From: Molossus alvarezi
Taxonomy: Eukaryota > Chordata > Mammalia > Chiroptera > Molossidae
Assembly (NCBI GenBank): GCA_037176705.1
Contig: CM073888.1
Location: forward strand, 43,964,810 to 44,028,809
Direction: 5' to 3'
DNA length: 64,000 bases
Made by a program: the position numbers and the translations under genes
The notes under the pieces: generated by a model
What the model was told of the DNA's origin: nothing
What the model saw: the letters and a program-made list of their open reading frames with translations, nothing else
Databases searched by the model: none
Shown here: piece after piece, positions 53,703 through 64,000 of the stretch
Position numbering within the stretch: the first letter of the stretch is position 1
How the letters are laid out: each line of letters begins with the position of its first letter

Positions 53703-53950
53703 GCCCTGGCCAGTTTGGCTCAGCGGTTAGAGCGTTGGCCTGCGGTCCGGAGAGACCCGGGTTCGGTTTCCGCTAAGGGCGGTTGCAGTTTGTCCCCGGC
53801 CCTGGTTGGTCGTGCGGGTGGCAGCCACTCGATGTGTCCCTTCACGTCGATGTTTCTCTCTCTCTCTCTCTCCCTTCCTCTCTCTCCCTCCCACTCTATC
53901 TGTACAAAAAATGGAAAAATATCCTCGGGTGAGGATTAAAAAATAATAAT
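53703..53950 (+). mobile_element. Young VES SINE with perfect target duplication
   Basis: Head GCCCTGGCCAGTTTGGCTCAG, 'gcgttggcctgcggtccgg', B box GGTTCGGTTTCC, CT body and tcctcgggtgaggattaaaa tail. An 11-base segment (cacgtaccttc-type, after 'aagggc') is deleted. Duplication aataattgatagaaca is identical at 53687-53702 and 53951-53966. Confidence 0.95.
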
Positions 53951-54270
53951 AATAATTGATAGAACAAGTAGACAAAGATCAGTAAGGATATAGAAGATTA
54001 AATAAAAATTATCAACCAATTTGGCCCAATTAATATTTATAGAACACTTTATCCAACAACAGAAAAAAAAAATTCTTTTCAAGTATGTCTGATCACACTG
54101 GAATTAAATTAGAAGTTATAACAGAAGAAACTCTAGAAAATGCCCAAGTATTTGTAAAATAATTAAACACTTCTAAAAAAACTAATGGGTCATTAGAAGG
54201 AAAGGGACATTAGAAAGTATTTTATGAGCATAAACATGAAAATGCAAGAAATATAACAGTGAGATGAGAG

Positions 54271-55150
54271 GGAGGTTTTTGTTTTTGTTTTTTTAAACTG
54301 TTCCATATCCTGATATTGCACATCATTGAGCAAATTAACAAACAAGCAGAGGTAGTAAATACTCATGCTCTATGACTTTCTAATTATTTTATTGTACTTG
54401 CCTGGCTTTATAACCCCTTGCGAGGAATGTCTGCCTTGTTCTAGTAAGATTATTTAAAGTCCAGGTTTCTCTACTATCCAGTGGTCCTGACAGAGTTAAG
54501 TACTCTGCACTCAGAATATGGGATTTATGATGGTACAACAGTACAACCAAACAGACTTTGCTGTCCTGGTTCCGAAGGGTGAAGTTTCAGGAAACTCTAG
54601 TTCTGGAGATGTGATATGATAGGATTGTACACAAGTAGCCAGGGTTAAGACTTGGGGAGCATTGTGGATTGGTCTCTGATTCCAATAAAGGACTCATAGC
54701 AGGAAAGGGAGCCCTGCTTTATTTAATTTTAGTCTGTGATAACTGGAGAGACTGATCGTGATCAAGTTACCCGTCGTATCTCATATCTCGTGGGAAAGGA
54801 TGTGCTAACAATTGACTTGCTGGCTTCTTTCCTAATGTCATTCATTAACCAAGAACAAATGACCTTTTCAAATTCCTTGTCCCTGGAATATTAACAAAAT
54901 TCTTATTGACATATTGCTTTTGCCTGTTCTTTTCATTGAATTTTAGTTAATATCCTCTAGATCAGACAATTGGGACTCTGACATTTGCTCCCCCAATAAC
55001 CACTTATGTAATAACTGTCCCTTCTTTTACTCTTTTATTCAGCAATCATGTGAACTTGAATAGGGTATTATCTTTATTGGGGTCAGTTCTTCAGACATTA
55101 AGTCTAAAAATGTAACAATTATACACTACCATTTTTCTTACCATTTATTT
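54271..55150. other. Unassigned DNA
   Basis: No repeat or frame recognised in about 0.9 kb. Confidence 0.4.
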
Positions 55151-55170
55151 CATGTTCATTCATGTATTTT

Positions 55171-55386
55171 AAAAAAATGTTTTTTTCTTTATTGGTTTTA
55201 GAGAGGAAGAGAGAGGGAGAGAGAGAGAGAAACATTGATGAGACAGACATTGATTGGCTGCCTCCAGCATGCCCCGCACTGGGGATTTGGCCCACAACCT
55301 GAGCATGTACCCTGACCAGGAATTAAACCAGCAACCTCTTGGTAGATGGGTCGAGGCTCAACCACTGAGCCACACCAGCCGGGCAG
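55171..55386 (-). mobile_element. VES SINE, minus strand
   Basis: GA body, 'ggaattaaaccagcaacctcttggtagatgggtcgagg' and head 'actgagccacaccagccgggcag'. Duplication cattcatgtatttt is identical at 55157-55170 and 55387-55400. Confidence 0.94.
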
Positions 55387-55404
55387 CATTCATGTATTTT
55401 TATT

Positions 55405-55815
55405 GTTTTTCTATTTGTTTGTTTTTGTTTTTTTATTAATTTATTTTTGTTTAGATGTTTCTTTTATCTCCCCCATTGACACCCTCCTCCTGATTCCTGC
55501 CCTCCTGCCCCCTCCCCCACATTGTTTTCTTTCTTTTTTTTTTTATCCTCACGAAGGACATTTTTCCATTTTTTGTTCAGGTAGAGTAGGAGGGAGAGAG
55601 AGGAACAGAAAGAGAGAGAGAAACATCGACGTGAAAGGAACACATCGAGTGGCTGCCACCCGCACAACCGACCAGGGCCGGGGACAAACTGCAACTGTGG
55701 TACGCGCCCTCAGCGGGAACCGAACCCGGGTCTCTCAGGACCGCAGGCCGAGGCTCTCACCGCTGAGCCAAACTGGCCAGGGCCCCCACATTGTTTTCTA
55801 TTTCCATTGAGAACC
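55405..55815 (-). mobile_element. LINE-1 3' UTR fragment, split by VES
   Basis: 'tttttgtttagatgtttcttttatctcccccattgacaccctcctcc' (55441 on) is the complement of the bat L1 3' UTR, and continues after the VES with 'ctatttccattgagaacc'. Only the last ~150 bases of the L1 are present. Confidence 0.7.
55531..55782 (-). mobile_element. Young VES SINE, minus strand, inside L1 tail
   Basis: T-rich tail complement, tail signature atcctcacgaaggac, GA body, 'gggccggggacaaactgcaactg', 'gggaaccgaacccgggtctctcaggaccgcagg' and head aaactggccagggc. The 17-bp duplication cccccacattgttttct is identical at 55514-55530 and 55783-55799. Confidence 0.95.
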
Positions 55816-56060
55816 AACAGTTCTATTTCTAGAAATTTATAATATAAAAATATTGGTACAAGTGTACCCAAAAATGTGTATGTTTAATGTAGCACTGTTT
55901 GAAAAGAGTAGGAAAAGTTGGAATTAACACATTATTTCATCAATGAGCGCTGAATAAAATATGTCCATACAATACAATACAGCCATTAAGGAAAAAGGGG
56001 TGAAAGTGCATGGGGCATGGGTGAGGTTATAAACAGTGTGTACAGCTTCACTTAGTTACA
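55816..56060 (+). mobile_element. Old L1M ORF2 end
   Basis: 'ttctatttctagaaatttataatataaa', 'tgtttaatgtagcactgtttg', 'tgtccatacaatacaatacagccattaaggaaaaa' follow the end of ancient L1 ORF2 in sense. Frame is lost. Confidence 0.65.
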
Positions 56061-56089
56061 AACTTAAGACAGCGACAAATAGTTATAAT

Positions 56090-56350
56090 CAACCTTTTAA
56101 AACTTAACATAAACTCAGACTTACAGAAACATTGTATGAAAGAACGTTCCATATTCTTCATGCAGAGTTTCTAAATTTTAACGTTTTCCCTCTTGTGTCT
56201 ACTGGTCTTTGCCCCCTAATACAGCATATCCCCCAAACAAGAGTGTTCTCTTGTTCACGACATGATTACCAACATCAGGGAACTGTCACTGATCTGGCAC
56301 TTCAAAATAAATTTGGAGGGCCCGGGTGTCACCCACTCAAGCCTTTTGGG
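56090..56350. repeat. Old L1M 3' end fragment
   Basis: 'gagtgttctcttgttcacgacatgattacc' and 'aacatcagggaactgtcactgatctggcac' resemble the L1ME 3' end. Heavily diverged. Confidence 0.4.
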
Positions 56351-56404
56351 TTGTGAGTCCTGTTTTGTGCTTCCCAGCACCATGTGTATTCCTCCTCCAA
56401 AGGC

Positions 56405-56595
56405 CAGCTTCGTGACAGGCTCCATGCTTCTATATCCACTCTCGCTTAATCTTCATAACAATTCCGAGTTCAGTACCATTACTAATTTCACGTTAGAGAT
56501 AAGGACCCCAAGTCTCAATGACGGGAAGTTTTAGCAGCAGATCCGAAGGCTAGTAACTGGTACAGAGCAGGAGTTCTTATCCTCGGTCCTTCCGG
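56405..56595 (-). repeat. MIR SINE, minus strand
   Basis: The plus strand reads as the complement of MIR: 'cttaatcttcataacaattccgag', 'agtaccattactaatttcacg ... gagataaggac', 'agcagcagatccgaaggctagtaactggtacagagcagg'. Ancient. Confidence 0.65.
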
Positions 56596-56689
56596 CGCAA
56601 GCTCTCTTAAATCAGTAATTCCGGGAGCTCCGAACTAGACATAGTGCCGGAATTAGGGTTATTTCTCCATCACTTCTCTTCTCAGGGCG

Positions 56690-57215
56690 ATGGAGGTTGC
56701 AGTGGAACCCATGCCAGGTATCATAGGGGGTTATCCGGGTCCCCCCCCGGGGGGGGAGGGGCATTTGATTCTTTGCTGTAAATGGGGCTGCTGCAGAGTA
56801 GTTGGAAAACCTCTCTATTGGAATCTTGGACTATCAGGCTTGAGGGTCTCTTCCCCTAACTGTCCCCAATTAATTCAGCAATGTCTGGGCTGCTCCCTCA
56901 GGAGGATGGGCAGGGGTGGTCTTCTCATTTTACAGAGACCGAGAGGCCGGCCAAAGCACAGCTTAGCAAATCAGGTCTCCCAACCTCCGGTCCCACGGGG
57001 AGCCAGCGAAGCCCACCGGGCTGTCCACCCGGGGCTCCGGGGCTCCGGGAGTGGCGAGGAGGCCGCGCTGAGGGCGGGGGAGGGAGGTGAGCCAGCGCCC
57101 TCCGCCCCAGGTCTCCCCATTCCCAGTCGTCCTGACTTGACTGCTGGGTTCCGAAGGAGAGAAGAGCGCAGAACACAGTCCCAAACCATCTCTGCCCGCT
57201 CACCTCAGCTCTGGG
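56690..57215. promoter_or_regulatory. GC-rich, CpG-containing block (possible small CpG island)
   Basis: 56930-57180 is the most GC-rich non-repeat stretch in the window, with repeated CGG/CCG/GCG (e.g. gaggccgcgctgagggcggggg). It begins with a perfect palindrome of eight C then eight G at 56741-56756. Overlapping open frames occur on both strands (e.g. 56690-57289, plus), as GC-rich DNA often shows. It could be a CpG-island promoter or first exon of an unseen transcript. A MIR-like antisense phrase at 56925-56960 argues for partly repeat origin. Confidence 0.4.
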
Positions 57216-57262
57216 TTTACTTTGGTAGCCGCTTTACCACCCTTTATTGTTATTGTTCGTTT

Positions 57263-57526
57263 TTTTTTTTTGTTTTGTTTTTTTTTTAATCCTCACCCGA
57301 GGATATTTTTCCATTTTTTTGTACAGATAGAGTGGGAGGGAGAGAGAGGAAGGGAGAGAGAGAGAAACATCGAAGTGAAGGGACACATCGAGTGGCTGCC
57401 ACCCGCACGACCAACCAGGGCCGGGGACAAACTGCAACCGAAGTACATGCCCTTAGCGGGAACCGAACCCGGGTCTCTCCGGACCGCAGGCAGACGCTCT
57501 AACCGCTGAGCCAAACTGGCCAGGGC
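57263..57526 (-). mobile_element. Young VES SINE, minus strand
   Basis: Tail signature aatcctcacccgaggatat, full GA body, 'gggaaccgaacccgggtctctccggaccgcagg' and head aaactggccagggc. Duplication attgttcgttt is identical at 57252-57262 and 57527-57537. Nearly identical to the copies at 18.1, 22.7 and 53.7 kb. Confidence 0.95.
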
Positions 57527-57539
57527 ATTGTTCGTTTGT

Positions 57540-58189
57540 TTTTTAACAACATTAAGAAAATTGCAGTTTATCTGGAGCACTTGGTAATTGACACAACTAA
57601 ATTTGGAACCCCGAGGGTTCTTTGCTAATGACATGTAATGCACTTCATTTCTCCTGTGTATGTACTTTTTATGTAATATTTCAGGAATTAATGTGCTCCC
57701 TAGAGAAGTCAGATTAGATATAATGGTTTTTATTAATATTGTCTCACTATAAAGCCTGAAAATGTGTTTTCTTGGCCTACAGTAATAATAAATCAGGGCA
57801 TAAATTTTACTGTAGTTTTCAAAATTGTAAATATCTGGTAGTCCAAAGGGGGAAAATTGTGTTTGCTATGTAAGAATTGTTTAGGGGAATTCATAGCAGA
57901 GCCAGTGTTAATTGTTTCTTAGATAAAAGATTTAATCTGTTTTCTTCCAATTTAGCCAAATGACTGATAAAACTCTCTTCTAGGAGATATAATGTCATGA
58001 AATATAGACATTGCCAACTTTTCAATTACAAAGACAATTCACTAAATATCCTTGGAATGACAATTGTTCATATTATTGTTACTGTGAAAAGATTAATTAA
58101 ATGAGTTTTAATGTTACTTCATTTACCAAGGAAACTACTGAAATGATTTCTAATGTGCATTTCTACAATTCAAGGGGAGAGCACGCTCT
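57540..58189. other. Unassigned AT-rich DNA
   Basis: No recognisable repeat or frame. Confidence 0.4.
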
Positions 58190-58400
58190 TTGAATGTAGA
58201 ACCTATGTTAAAATTCTGTTATTTAGCTTTGTGACATCAGGCAGTTTGCTTAAGCTTTAAATTCTCTATTTTTACATCTAGTAAAATAAGAATGCTATCT
58301 CCCTCTCACAGTTTTTTGTTTCTTTTATTTTGTTTTTGTTTTTACATCAGAGATACATATAAGGCAATAACACAGGGTCTGACAAAGTTATAATAATTAT
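58190..58400 (+). repeat. MIR SINE, interrupted
   Basis: 'gaacctatgttaaaattctg', 'ttagctttgtgacatcaggcagtttgcttaagctttaaattctc' and 'tctagtaaaataagaatgc' follow MIR, ending 'aataacacagggtctgac'. A T-rich insert lies at 58313-58345. Confidence 0.6.
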
Positions 58401-58657
58401 TGTGAAATTTTTATTTTTTTATGGTTTTATGATATTTGAGGCATGTATGGGTTTTCCAAGTCACAAGATTAAAAGCAGAGGTAATAACCTTTTCAGTACA
58501 TTTTCCCCCTAAGAAAAAAAGTGGATCCATAAAATTTATTTAGATTCTGAATAATAAAATTTTAGATCATAAATAAATTACCTTGGAATCTTGGGGAAAT
58601 TTGCTCCAGAAAGGCCCCAGGCTGGATCCACATTCTTGGTATAAAGTTATTCTCAGA

Positions 58658-58972
58658 GCCCTGGCTGGTTTGGCTGGGCAGTAAGAGAATCGGCCCGTGG
58701 ACCAATGAGTTGCGGGTTCGATTCTGGTCAAGAGAAGGTACCTCGGTTGCGGTTGGTCTCTGGCCTTAGTCAAGTCATGCAGTGCTGGAGGCAGCCAGTC
58801 GATGTGGCTCCATCACATTAACGTTTCTCTCCATCTCTCTCTCTCCCTCCTTCTCACTCTATCCAATGGTAAACATAAAAGTATCCTTGGGAGAGGAATT
58901 AAAAAATAAATAAATGGAAGGAAGGAAGGAAGGAAAGGAAGGAAAGGAAGGAAAAGAAGGAAAGGAAGGAAG
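58658..58972 (+). mobile_element. VES SINE with (GGAA)n tail
   Basis: Head GCCCTGGCTGGTTTGGCTGGG, B box GGTTCGATTCTGG, CT body, 'agtatccttgggagaggaatt' tail, A-rich end, then a (GGAA/AGGA)n run from 58916. Duplication gttattctcaga is identical at 58646-58657 and 58973-58984, so the microsatellite lies inside the insertion and grew from the tail. Confidence 0.94.
58916..58972. repeat. (GGAA)n microsatellite
   Basis: About 57 bases of GGAA units with occasional extra A, inside the target duplication of the preceding VES. Confidence 0.93.
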
Positions 58973-59060
58973 GTTATTCTCAGAGCCTCAGGGATTCCCA
59001 AAGTTCTTCCTAACCTCTATGAAGCCAACTAAACGAGCATTTATGAGAGTTAATCTTTTT

Positions 59061-59273
59061 TATTTTATTTTTTTCTTTATTGTTTAAAGAGAGAAGAAGG
59101 GAGAAGGAGAGAGAGATGGAAACATCAATGAGAAAGAACATCACTTGGCTGCCTCCTGCATGCCCTCCCACTGGGGATTTGGCCCACTACCTGGGCACAT
59201 GCCCTGTCTGGGAATCAAATCAGCAACCTCGGTGCATGAGTCAGGCTCAACCACTGAGCCACACCGGCTGGGC
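59061..59273 (-). mobile_element. VES SINE, minus strand
   Basis: GA body, 'ggaatcaaatcagcaacctcggtgcatgagtcagg' and head 'actgagccacaccggctgggc'. Duplication gagagttaatcttttt (59045-59060) and gagaattaatcttttt (59274-59289), one mismatch. Confidence 0.94.
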
Positions 59274-59289
59274 GAGAATTAATCTTTTT

Positions 59290-60008
59290 AGAAACAGAAA
59301 TCTATTTTAAAAAAAGAAAGACAGAATTGAGAATATAGCATGGTTGTTTCCTTTTCTGCCCTCCCAAGTCTTTGCTCTGGGTGCAGGAACTTCTCTATGG
59401 CTTTGGTCATGAAAGTTTGTTGCTACCCTTGATATAGGGACAAAAATGTATTGTAATGGACAGTTATAAGAGATTTTAGCCACCTCTTTGTGCTAGGCCC
59501 TGAGATTATGGGTTCATGGAAGGTACCAAGAAGTAAGGTCCAAATTCTATTAGAATCTGAGAAAATTAGAGAACTCTAGTTGCAACAGCCCCATCAGCTG
59601 AGTTAGGCACAGTGCTTAATATATGGTTTCAGTTTGGCCAATTTCCAGCTTCCAGTGGATGTAGAAATGGGTGACCCCCACAGCTCTGGTTATTTGTAGA
59701 CACTCTGATTTTTTTTGCCTTTTTTGGTTGGCTTTCCTCCCCGCCCCCACATTTTTAAAGACATCCTTTGTTATATGTTCACGTGATACAAGAATTTCAG
59801 AGCTTTGTTATATTATGTTCATCTAGAAAGAGAATTTAGAACTTTGCAAAGCACCAATATGTATGGTTGCCCATTGCTTAACATTGCCAGTCCATACTTA
59901 TATCCAAAGCATCTTGTGATTTCAATTAATAAAAGTACAATAATAGTAACAACCCATATAACCATTAGTGCAATATGGGAAGTGAACGTTACAAAGAGCA
60001 CTATTAGA
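59290..60008. other. Unassigned DNA
   Basis: No repeat recognised. Short frames at 59805-60050 overlap the following VES and are ignored. Confidence 0.4.
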
Positions 60009-60024
60009 CTGATGACATATTTTA

Positions 60025-60249
60025 TTTTATTTATTTATTTTAATTTTTAGAGAGAGAGGAAGGGAGAGGGAGAGAGAGAGAGAGAGCAAAACATCAATGT
60101 GAGAGAGAAATACTGATCGACTGCCTCCTGCATGCTACCTACAAGGGATCAAGCTCAAAACCCAGGCATGTGCCCTGACTGGGAATCAAACCAGCAATCT
60201 TTCAGTGCATGGGATGATACCCAACCAACTGAACCACACTGGCTAGGGC
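60025..60249 (-). mobile_element. VES SINE, minus strand
   Basis: (TTTA)n tail complement, GA body, 'gggaatcaaaccagcaatctttcagtgcatggg' and head 'ccaactgaaccacactggctagggc'. Flanks ctgatgacatatttta (60009-60024) and ctgataatatatttta (60250-60265) are the duplication. Confidence 0.93.
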
Positions 60250-60265
60250 CTGATAATATATTTTA

Positions 60266-61830
60266 ATCTTATATTAGACATAGTGATTGATTTAAATATA
60301 AAGATGTAAGATTATACTGTTGGGAGTTATTGATCTAAATAGCTACCTTTCAAATTCAAATCCTAATTCTCATTTCTCAAAAGAAAAACTAGGATAATTT
60401 AGAGTAAATACAATTCATATCTAGTTATCCACATTGAATTCTTCACAATGTCAGGCTTATTGCATTTGTGTGGTCATTGTTTCAACATGAATTTAACTGA
60501 GGACACAATATAATAGATATTTTGCTTGTGGAAGTTTTCAGCCCTCATTGAACATGTAGATTAATGGGGAAGGAAAGAGAAAGCTGGAATCAGTATGATA
60601 GCTTTAGGGGGTTAACCTTATTGCAGAGACTTACAGCTGCAGGCCAGTTGGGTGGCACATGCCAGGTGTTTGATAGGGTAAGTGGAGGGCGGATGGGGTA
60701 TTCACTTGGCTGGTGTGGCATAGCAGCTGAGGAAAACAGGACAGATTAGTTCATTGACCTAGGATTACATAGCACGCAAGCCCAAGCTCCAGATGAAGAA
60801 CGAACAAGAAATCAAGCAGAATAGGCTATAAAAAAGAGAAGTGTGTTACTGTCAGGAAGTCCACCTGGACAGACAGGGCTCTTCTGGTTACTCTAGAGAA
60901 ATGGAGAAAGAAGAGCATGCTGGGATCTGGAAACCTCCAGAACATGGAAATCATGCTGGATACACAAAACTGGCTTCATGGCAGCAAGATGAATTCTGAA
61001 CCCCACCGTGTGACAGGTTTGATTCTGCTGAGAGAGATCCTGTGATAAATCAGACCTTGAGCTCAGGCCTGAACTTACAGAAAAGAATTTCAAGAAAGGG
61101 TGGGGGAGTCTGGGGGCTGACAATGGCATGAAGTCAGGATGTTTTTGTTTTGGTTTGTTTTTAAAGCTGTTTCTGTGTCTGTCAGTTCAGTGTCAATTTT
61201 ATTTTGCTTTCAATCAACTGAGACGATCTGCCTGCCGACCTTCAAAGCAGTCTTTTTGTGTGAGTTTTGTTGTACTTCACAAGTATAAGTACAGTGGCTG
61301 TGGGGAACCAGATAATGCCAGTATCTAAATATGTTCTTCAGCCAATCCCCATATACCTTCTCCTCCTTGCATCTCTTAGAAATAAAAATCATTCTAATGA
61401 GAGACACTTTATTTGCATTCTGGGGTGAAGTTCGGATCCAGAAGCCGTCTGAAAGAAATCCTAAACTATTTTTTCAATTGCTACACTTTCTTTGAGGTTA
61501 AGTGTTTTGATAGAAATAACCAACTCTTTCCACCAGGATTATGATTTTTTAGAGATAAAAATCATAGTTTAAAAAATTAGTCTAAAATGTTTGACTTTAA
61601 TATTTTTGTTTGCTTTGTCCTCACCTTCTGGCTAATCAAAATGCTAGTGTTTTGCCCATCTTAAAGCTAATAGGATCTAAATATTTATTGAAGCAGATTT
61701 ATAAAGATTTTCTGCAAATAAGCAATCCTAAGGAAATAAAAATTATAGAGAGATTTCATGTAGAATATAGCTATCCTTCATTTTACATGTAGATAGATAA
61801 ATAGGTCTGATAGTGTGGACTATTGTATTG
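60266..61830. other. Unassigned, probably unique DNA
   Basis: No repeat recognised in 1.5 kb, the longest such stretch near the right end. Small frames on both strands have no domain. Confidence 0.4.
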
Positions 61831-61834
61831 TATC

Positions 61835-62245
61835 ATAAATATTCACTCTCCTTCCACTGTGGTAGAGTAAGTATACTTTCAGTCCCATTGATACGGGGCT
61901 TGGCCATGAACTTTTGCCAACAGAATATAGGCAGAAGTAGTAGGGTATACATTCTGAGCTAATTGCTTAAGAGGCGTTGTGTGTTTTCATTCATTCCTCT
62001 TGTGTTTCTGCCTTTTGTCTCAAATAGCTGCTGGAACATAGACAATGAGAGATATATGGAGCAGACTTGGACCCAAGCCATAGACTTAAACCAAGCTAAG
62101 CCAATCCCAGCCATATTCATCTGAATCCCTGGTAAACCCCAACCCACCGTATACATGAGAGCAAGAAAAAATTGTGTTGGTTTTGTCTCTGAGTTGTGGA
62201 GTAGTTTAAGAGCATTACTGTAGCAATAGCTTACTGATTATATGT
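61835..62245 (+). mobile_element. MLT1-like MaLR LTR, plus strand
   Basis: 'cttccactgtggtagagtaag', 'gagagatatatggagcagac', 'aagccatagacttaaaccaagctaagcc' and the end 'gagttgtggagtagtttaagagcattactgtagcaatagcttactga' follow an old LTR of MLT1 style. Diverged. Confidence 0.5.
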
Positions 62246-63041
62246 TATAGCAGTATGTTACTGTATATATACATTTTACTTCATTTAATTTATATAATTA
62301 GAAAATAATTTATATGTCATGATCTGAAGAATTGAAGTTTTGAAATTTTTAGTTTGGCAGACACCATACTGATAATTGGCATTGTTTAAAATGTGATTGT
62401 TTATACTCAGATAGCAGGAAATTTATTCAGGACAAAGTTCCAGGTCAATGAGTGTAATATTAGGAAGAAATAAAATTCTAACATTAGAAAAGACAGGGAT
62501 GGGGAATGAGAAAGTGAAATGGGAAATATATAAAGATGTATCTGTAGGAGAGTTGTCATTCTTTGCATTTAAGGTTAATTATAAAGTTCAGTGCTTAGTA
62601 GGCCAAAATCCAATCTTAATCCCTTTATCACCAAAATGTTCTACTTACTCTATAACCAAAGAATTTTATAGCTATAAAAGACATTGAAAATAATTTTAGT
62701 TTAGTCATTAAGTTTAGAAACAAGGAAACTGACGACAGAAGAACCAAGCCACATCATACAAAATGAGTAAAAAAATGTAATCTTGACTAATTTATTAATA
62801 ATACATCTATAAATAGATCTTCTGATAAAAAACAATCTTTTTTCTATTATATCACGTCATTTCATTATCAATTTATATGGGAGTACATTTTGTTGACAGT
62901 TTTTTTTTAAATTATATTTATATGGAACTATATGATTTTTTCATAGTTGAAATACTTTGTGATATAACTGAGACAAAGTAACTAAAAAGTCTTACATGGG
63001 TTTACAATGAAATTATATATAATGTTCTACATACCATAAAA
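62246..63041. other. Unassigned AT-rich DNA
   Basis: Nothing recognisable. Very AT-rich. Confidence 0.4.
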
Positions 63042-63172
63042 ATCAGCGGTTCTTACCTTTTGCCCCATGTGAGGTTCTCCTGGAGAGCTTTGCACAATAC
63101 CGGTACCTGGTCCCGCTTCTTGCGGTTCGAACTCTAATGGTCTGTGGTGTGGCCTCAGAACTAGAATTGCTA
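63042..63172. mobile_element. MER20-like hAT MITE
   Basis: 'cagcggttcttaccttttgccccatgtgagg', 'ctggagagctttgcacaataccggtacctggtcccgc' and 'ctctaatggtctgtggtgtggcctcag' follow the left two thirds of MER20. The right terminal repeat is lost. Confidence 0.65.
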
Positions 63173-64000
63173 TAAACTTTCTTTGCTATTGCCTTTCATT
63201 CCAGTTTTCCTTTTTAGCTTTTACTCTTATATAAACATTTGTATTATTATTATTGAATAGAAACATTAAATACTATCAATTTCCCTCTATATCACTTTTG
63301 CTACCCCCCCCCCCAATAATGACATGTGGTATGTTCATTAAAACCAAACAAAACCACCTTTTTAAAACTAAACACTAGTTATTGAGGGGAAAAAATCTTT
63401 TTATTTGACTTATAACTATAATAAATATAATTCTGGGAAAACCAAACTTGCTTTTGCATTTTAAATATCTCCTTTTGCTAAACTGCACATATTAAATAAA
63501 GCACAATGTATATGGTATAGAGATTAAAAAATAATAGAAATAATTAACTTATAAAATTCATATGAAAAGAATATTTACAAACACTATTCTGAGAACTAAG
63601 TTTCATCAAGCTTTATTTTGAGCTCAGATTTGGACTTGTATTCATTCTTAAAATAATGAATGAGGTTAAAATTTCTTTTGAAGAGAGACCATTTCAAAGA
63701 GTCCCAAGTTTCTTGGTGTATTTCTGTACCTCCAACTTCTGGTTCATTTGAAGTTTGAATTTACCTTAAAGGAACTCACATCTGTTTTCACAATGTGAAG
63801 GTTGCCAAAGAGACTCCAGCCTTCAGAGAAGGGTTCTTAGGTGCTTCCCAGAAGTGTAGACAAAAAAGGACCACATATTGGAGGGGGAGGTAGAGAACAG
63901 AACCTGGTAACATAGGACGTCTGAGTTGAGGGAAGCGAAGAGTTCTGCTTTCAGACCCTTAGTGAGGGATGGTTGAGACGTAAGCTTCCAGCCACTGCAG
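63173..64000. other. Unassigned AT-rich DNA to the window end
   Basis: A C12-type run at 63305-63315. No other recognisable repeat, and no frame of interest. Confidence 0.4.

Larger units (their letters stand above)
52880..54270 (+). mobile_element. Old LINE-1 ORF2 endonuclease region with two VES insertions
   Basis: 'aagatctaccatgctaacaaaaaatc', 'gggcacaataatcacatacatttatgcacctattaacagagcttc' (endonuclease NIYAPN equivalent), 'ctaataggcatattcac'-type and 'cttttcaagtatgtctgatcacactgg' follow ORF2's first third in sense. Frame is lost. VES copies at 53105 (minus) and 53703 (plus) interrupt it. Confidence 0.75.

Noticed and set aside
56690..57289. 199-codon plus-strand frame in the GC-rich block
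   Set aside because: Overlapped by comparable frames in other phases and on the other strand, and it runs into the poly(T) of a VES. Typical of GC-rich non-coding DNA.
1..64000. CRISPR array, bacterial operon, phage or plasmid features
   Set aside because: No direct-repeat/spacer pattern, no ribosome-binding sites and no dense coding. The repeats are mammalian throughout.
1..64000. Helitron (HeliBat) and piggyBac elements expected in vesper bats
   Set aside because: I looked for their terminal sequences by eye and found none with confidence. Absence in a single window is not informative.

Overview
This is vertebrate, mammalian nuclear DNA, and the repeats point to a bat of the vesper-bat group. 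About 30 copies of the tRNA-derived VES SINE are scattered through the window. There is also a bat-type LINE-1, a SPIN-type hAT element and a mariner MITE, over a background of old placental repeats (MIR, L2, MER5A, MER20, Tigger, MaLR/MLT1 LTRs, L1M). Genus cannot be decided from the sequence alone. Nothing prokaryotic or viral-genomic is present: no operons, CRISPR arrays, rRNA or intact tRNA genes.

I recognise no host protein-coding gene. The window reads as intergenic or deep-intronic DNA. The only substantial coding sequence is LINE-1. One full-length element lies on the minus strand at 45123-50961, bounded by a 16-bp target-site duplication. It has an intact ORF1 (297 codons) and an ORF2 broken by one stop and two frameshifts, so it should not move itself without help.

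Layout: 1-7.7 kb holds an L1M fragment, seven VES copies, a MER5A and a SPIN-like hAT MITE. 7.8-12.2 kb holds an L2, a (CA)n tract and a minus-strand ERV-type LTR. 12.2-15.8 kb is a layered VES/L1M/LTR/MaLR stack. 16-21.5 kb holds two antisense L1M blocks, a MIR split by both a VES and a Tigger, and a short U6-like piece. 21.5-27.3 kb holds ancient repeats, an MLT1 LTR, an L1M 5' part and an antisense L1 3' end. 25.8-39.9 kb contains no VES at all; it has unique sequence, MIRs, a nested old L1 3' end and a twin-primed L1 at 37.2-38.4 kb. 39.9-45.1 kb holds VES, L1 tails and a mariner MITE. 45.1-51 kb is the full-length L1. 51-60.3 kb is again VES-rich, with a MaLR LTR, an L1M ORF2 block and a GC-rich patch near 57 kb. 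60.3-64 kb is mostly unique AT-rich DNA with an MLT1-like LTR and a MER20.

The elements act as a mobilisation system: VES RNA (Pol III, internal A and B boxes) is copied by L1 ORF2 protein. This explains the A-rich tails and 10-17 bp duplications around most VES copies. I found no clearly undescribed system. The best leads are two candidate unannotated exons (3572-3736 plus; 29568-29806 minus), long antisense frames leaving the L1 5' UTR, a tRNA-only VES variant next to the SPIN element, and the VES-free interval.
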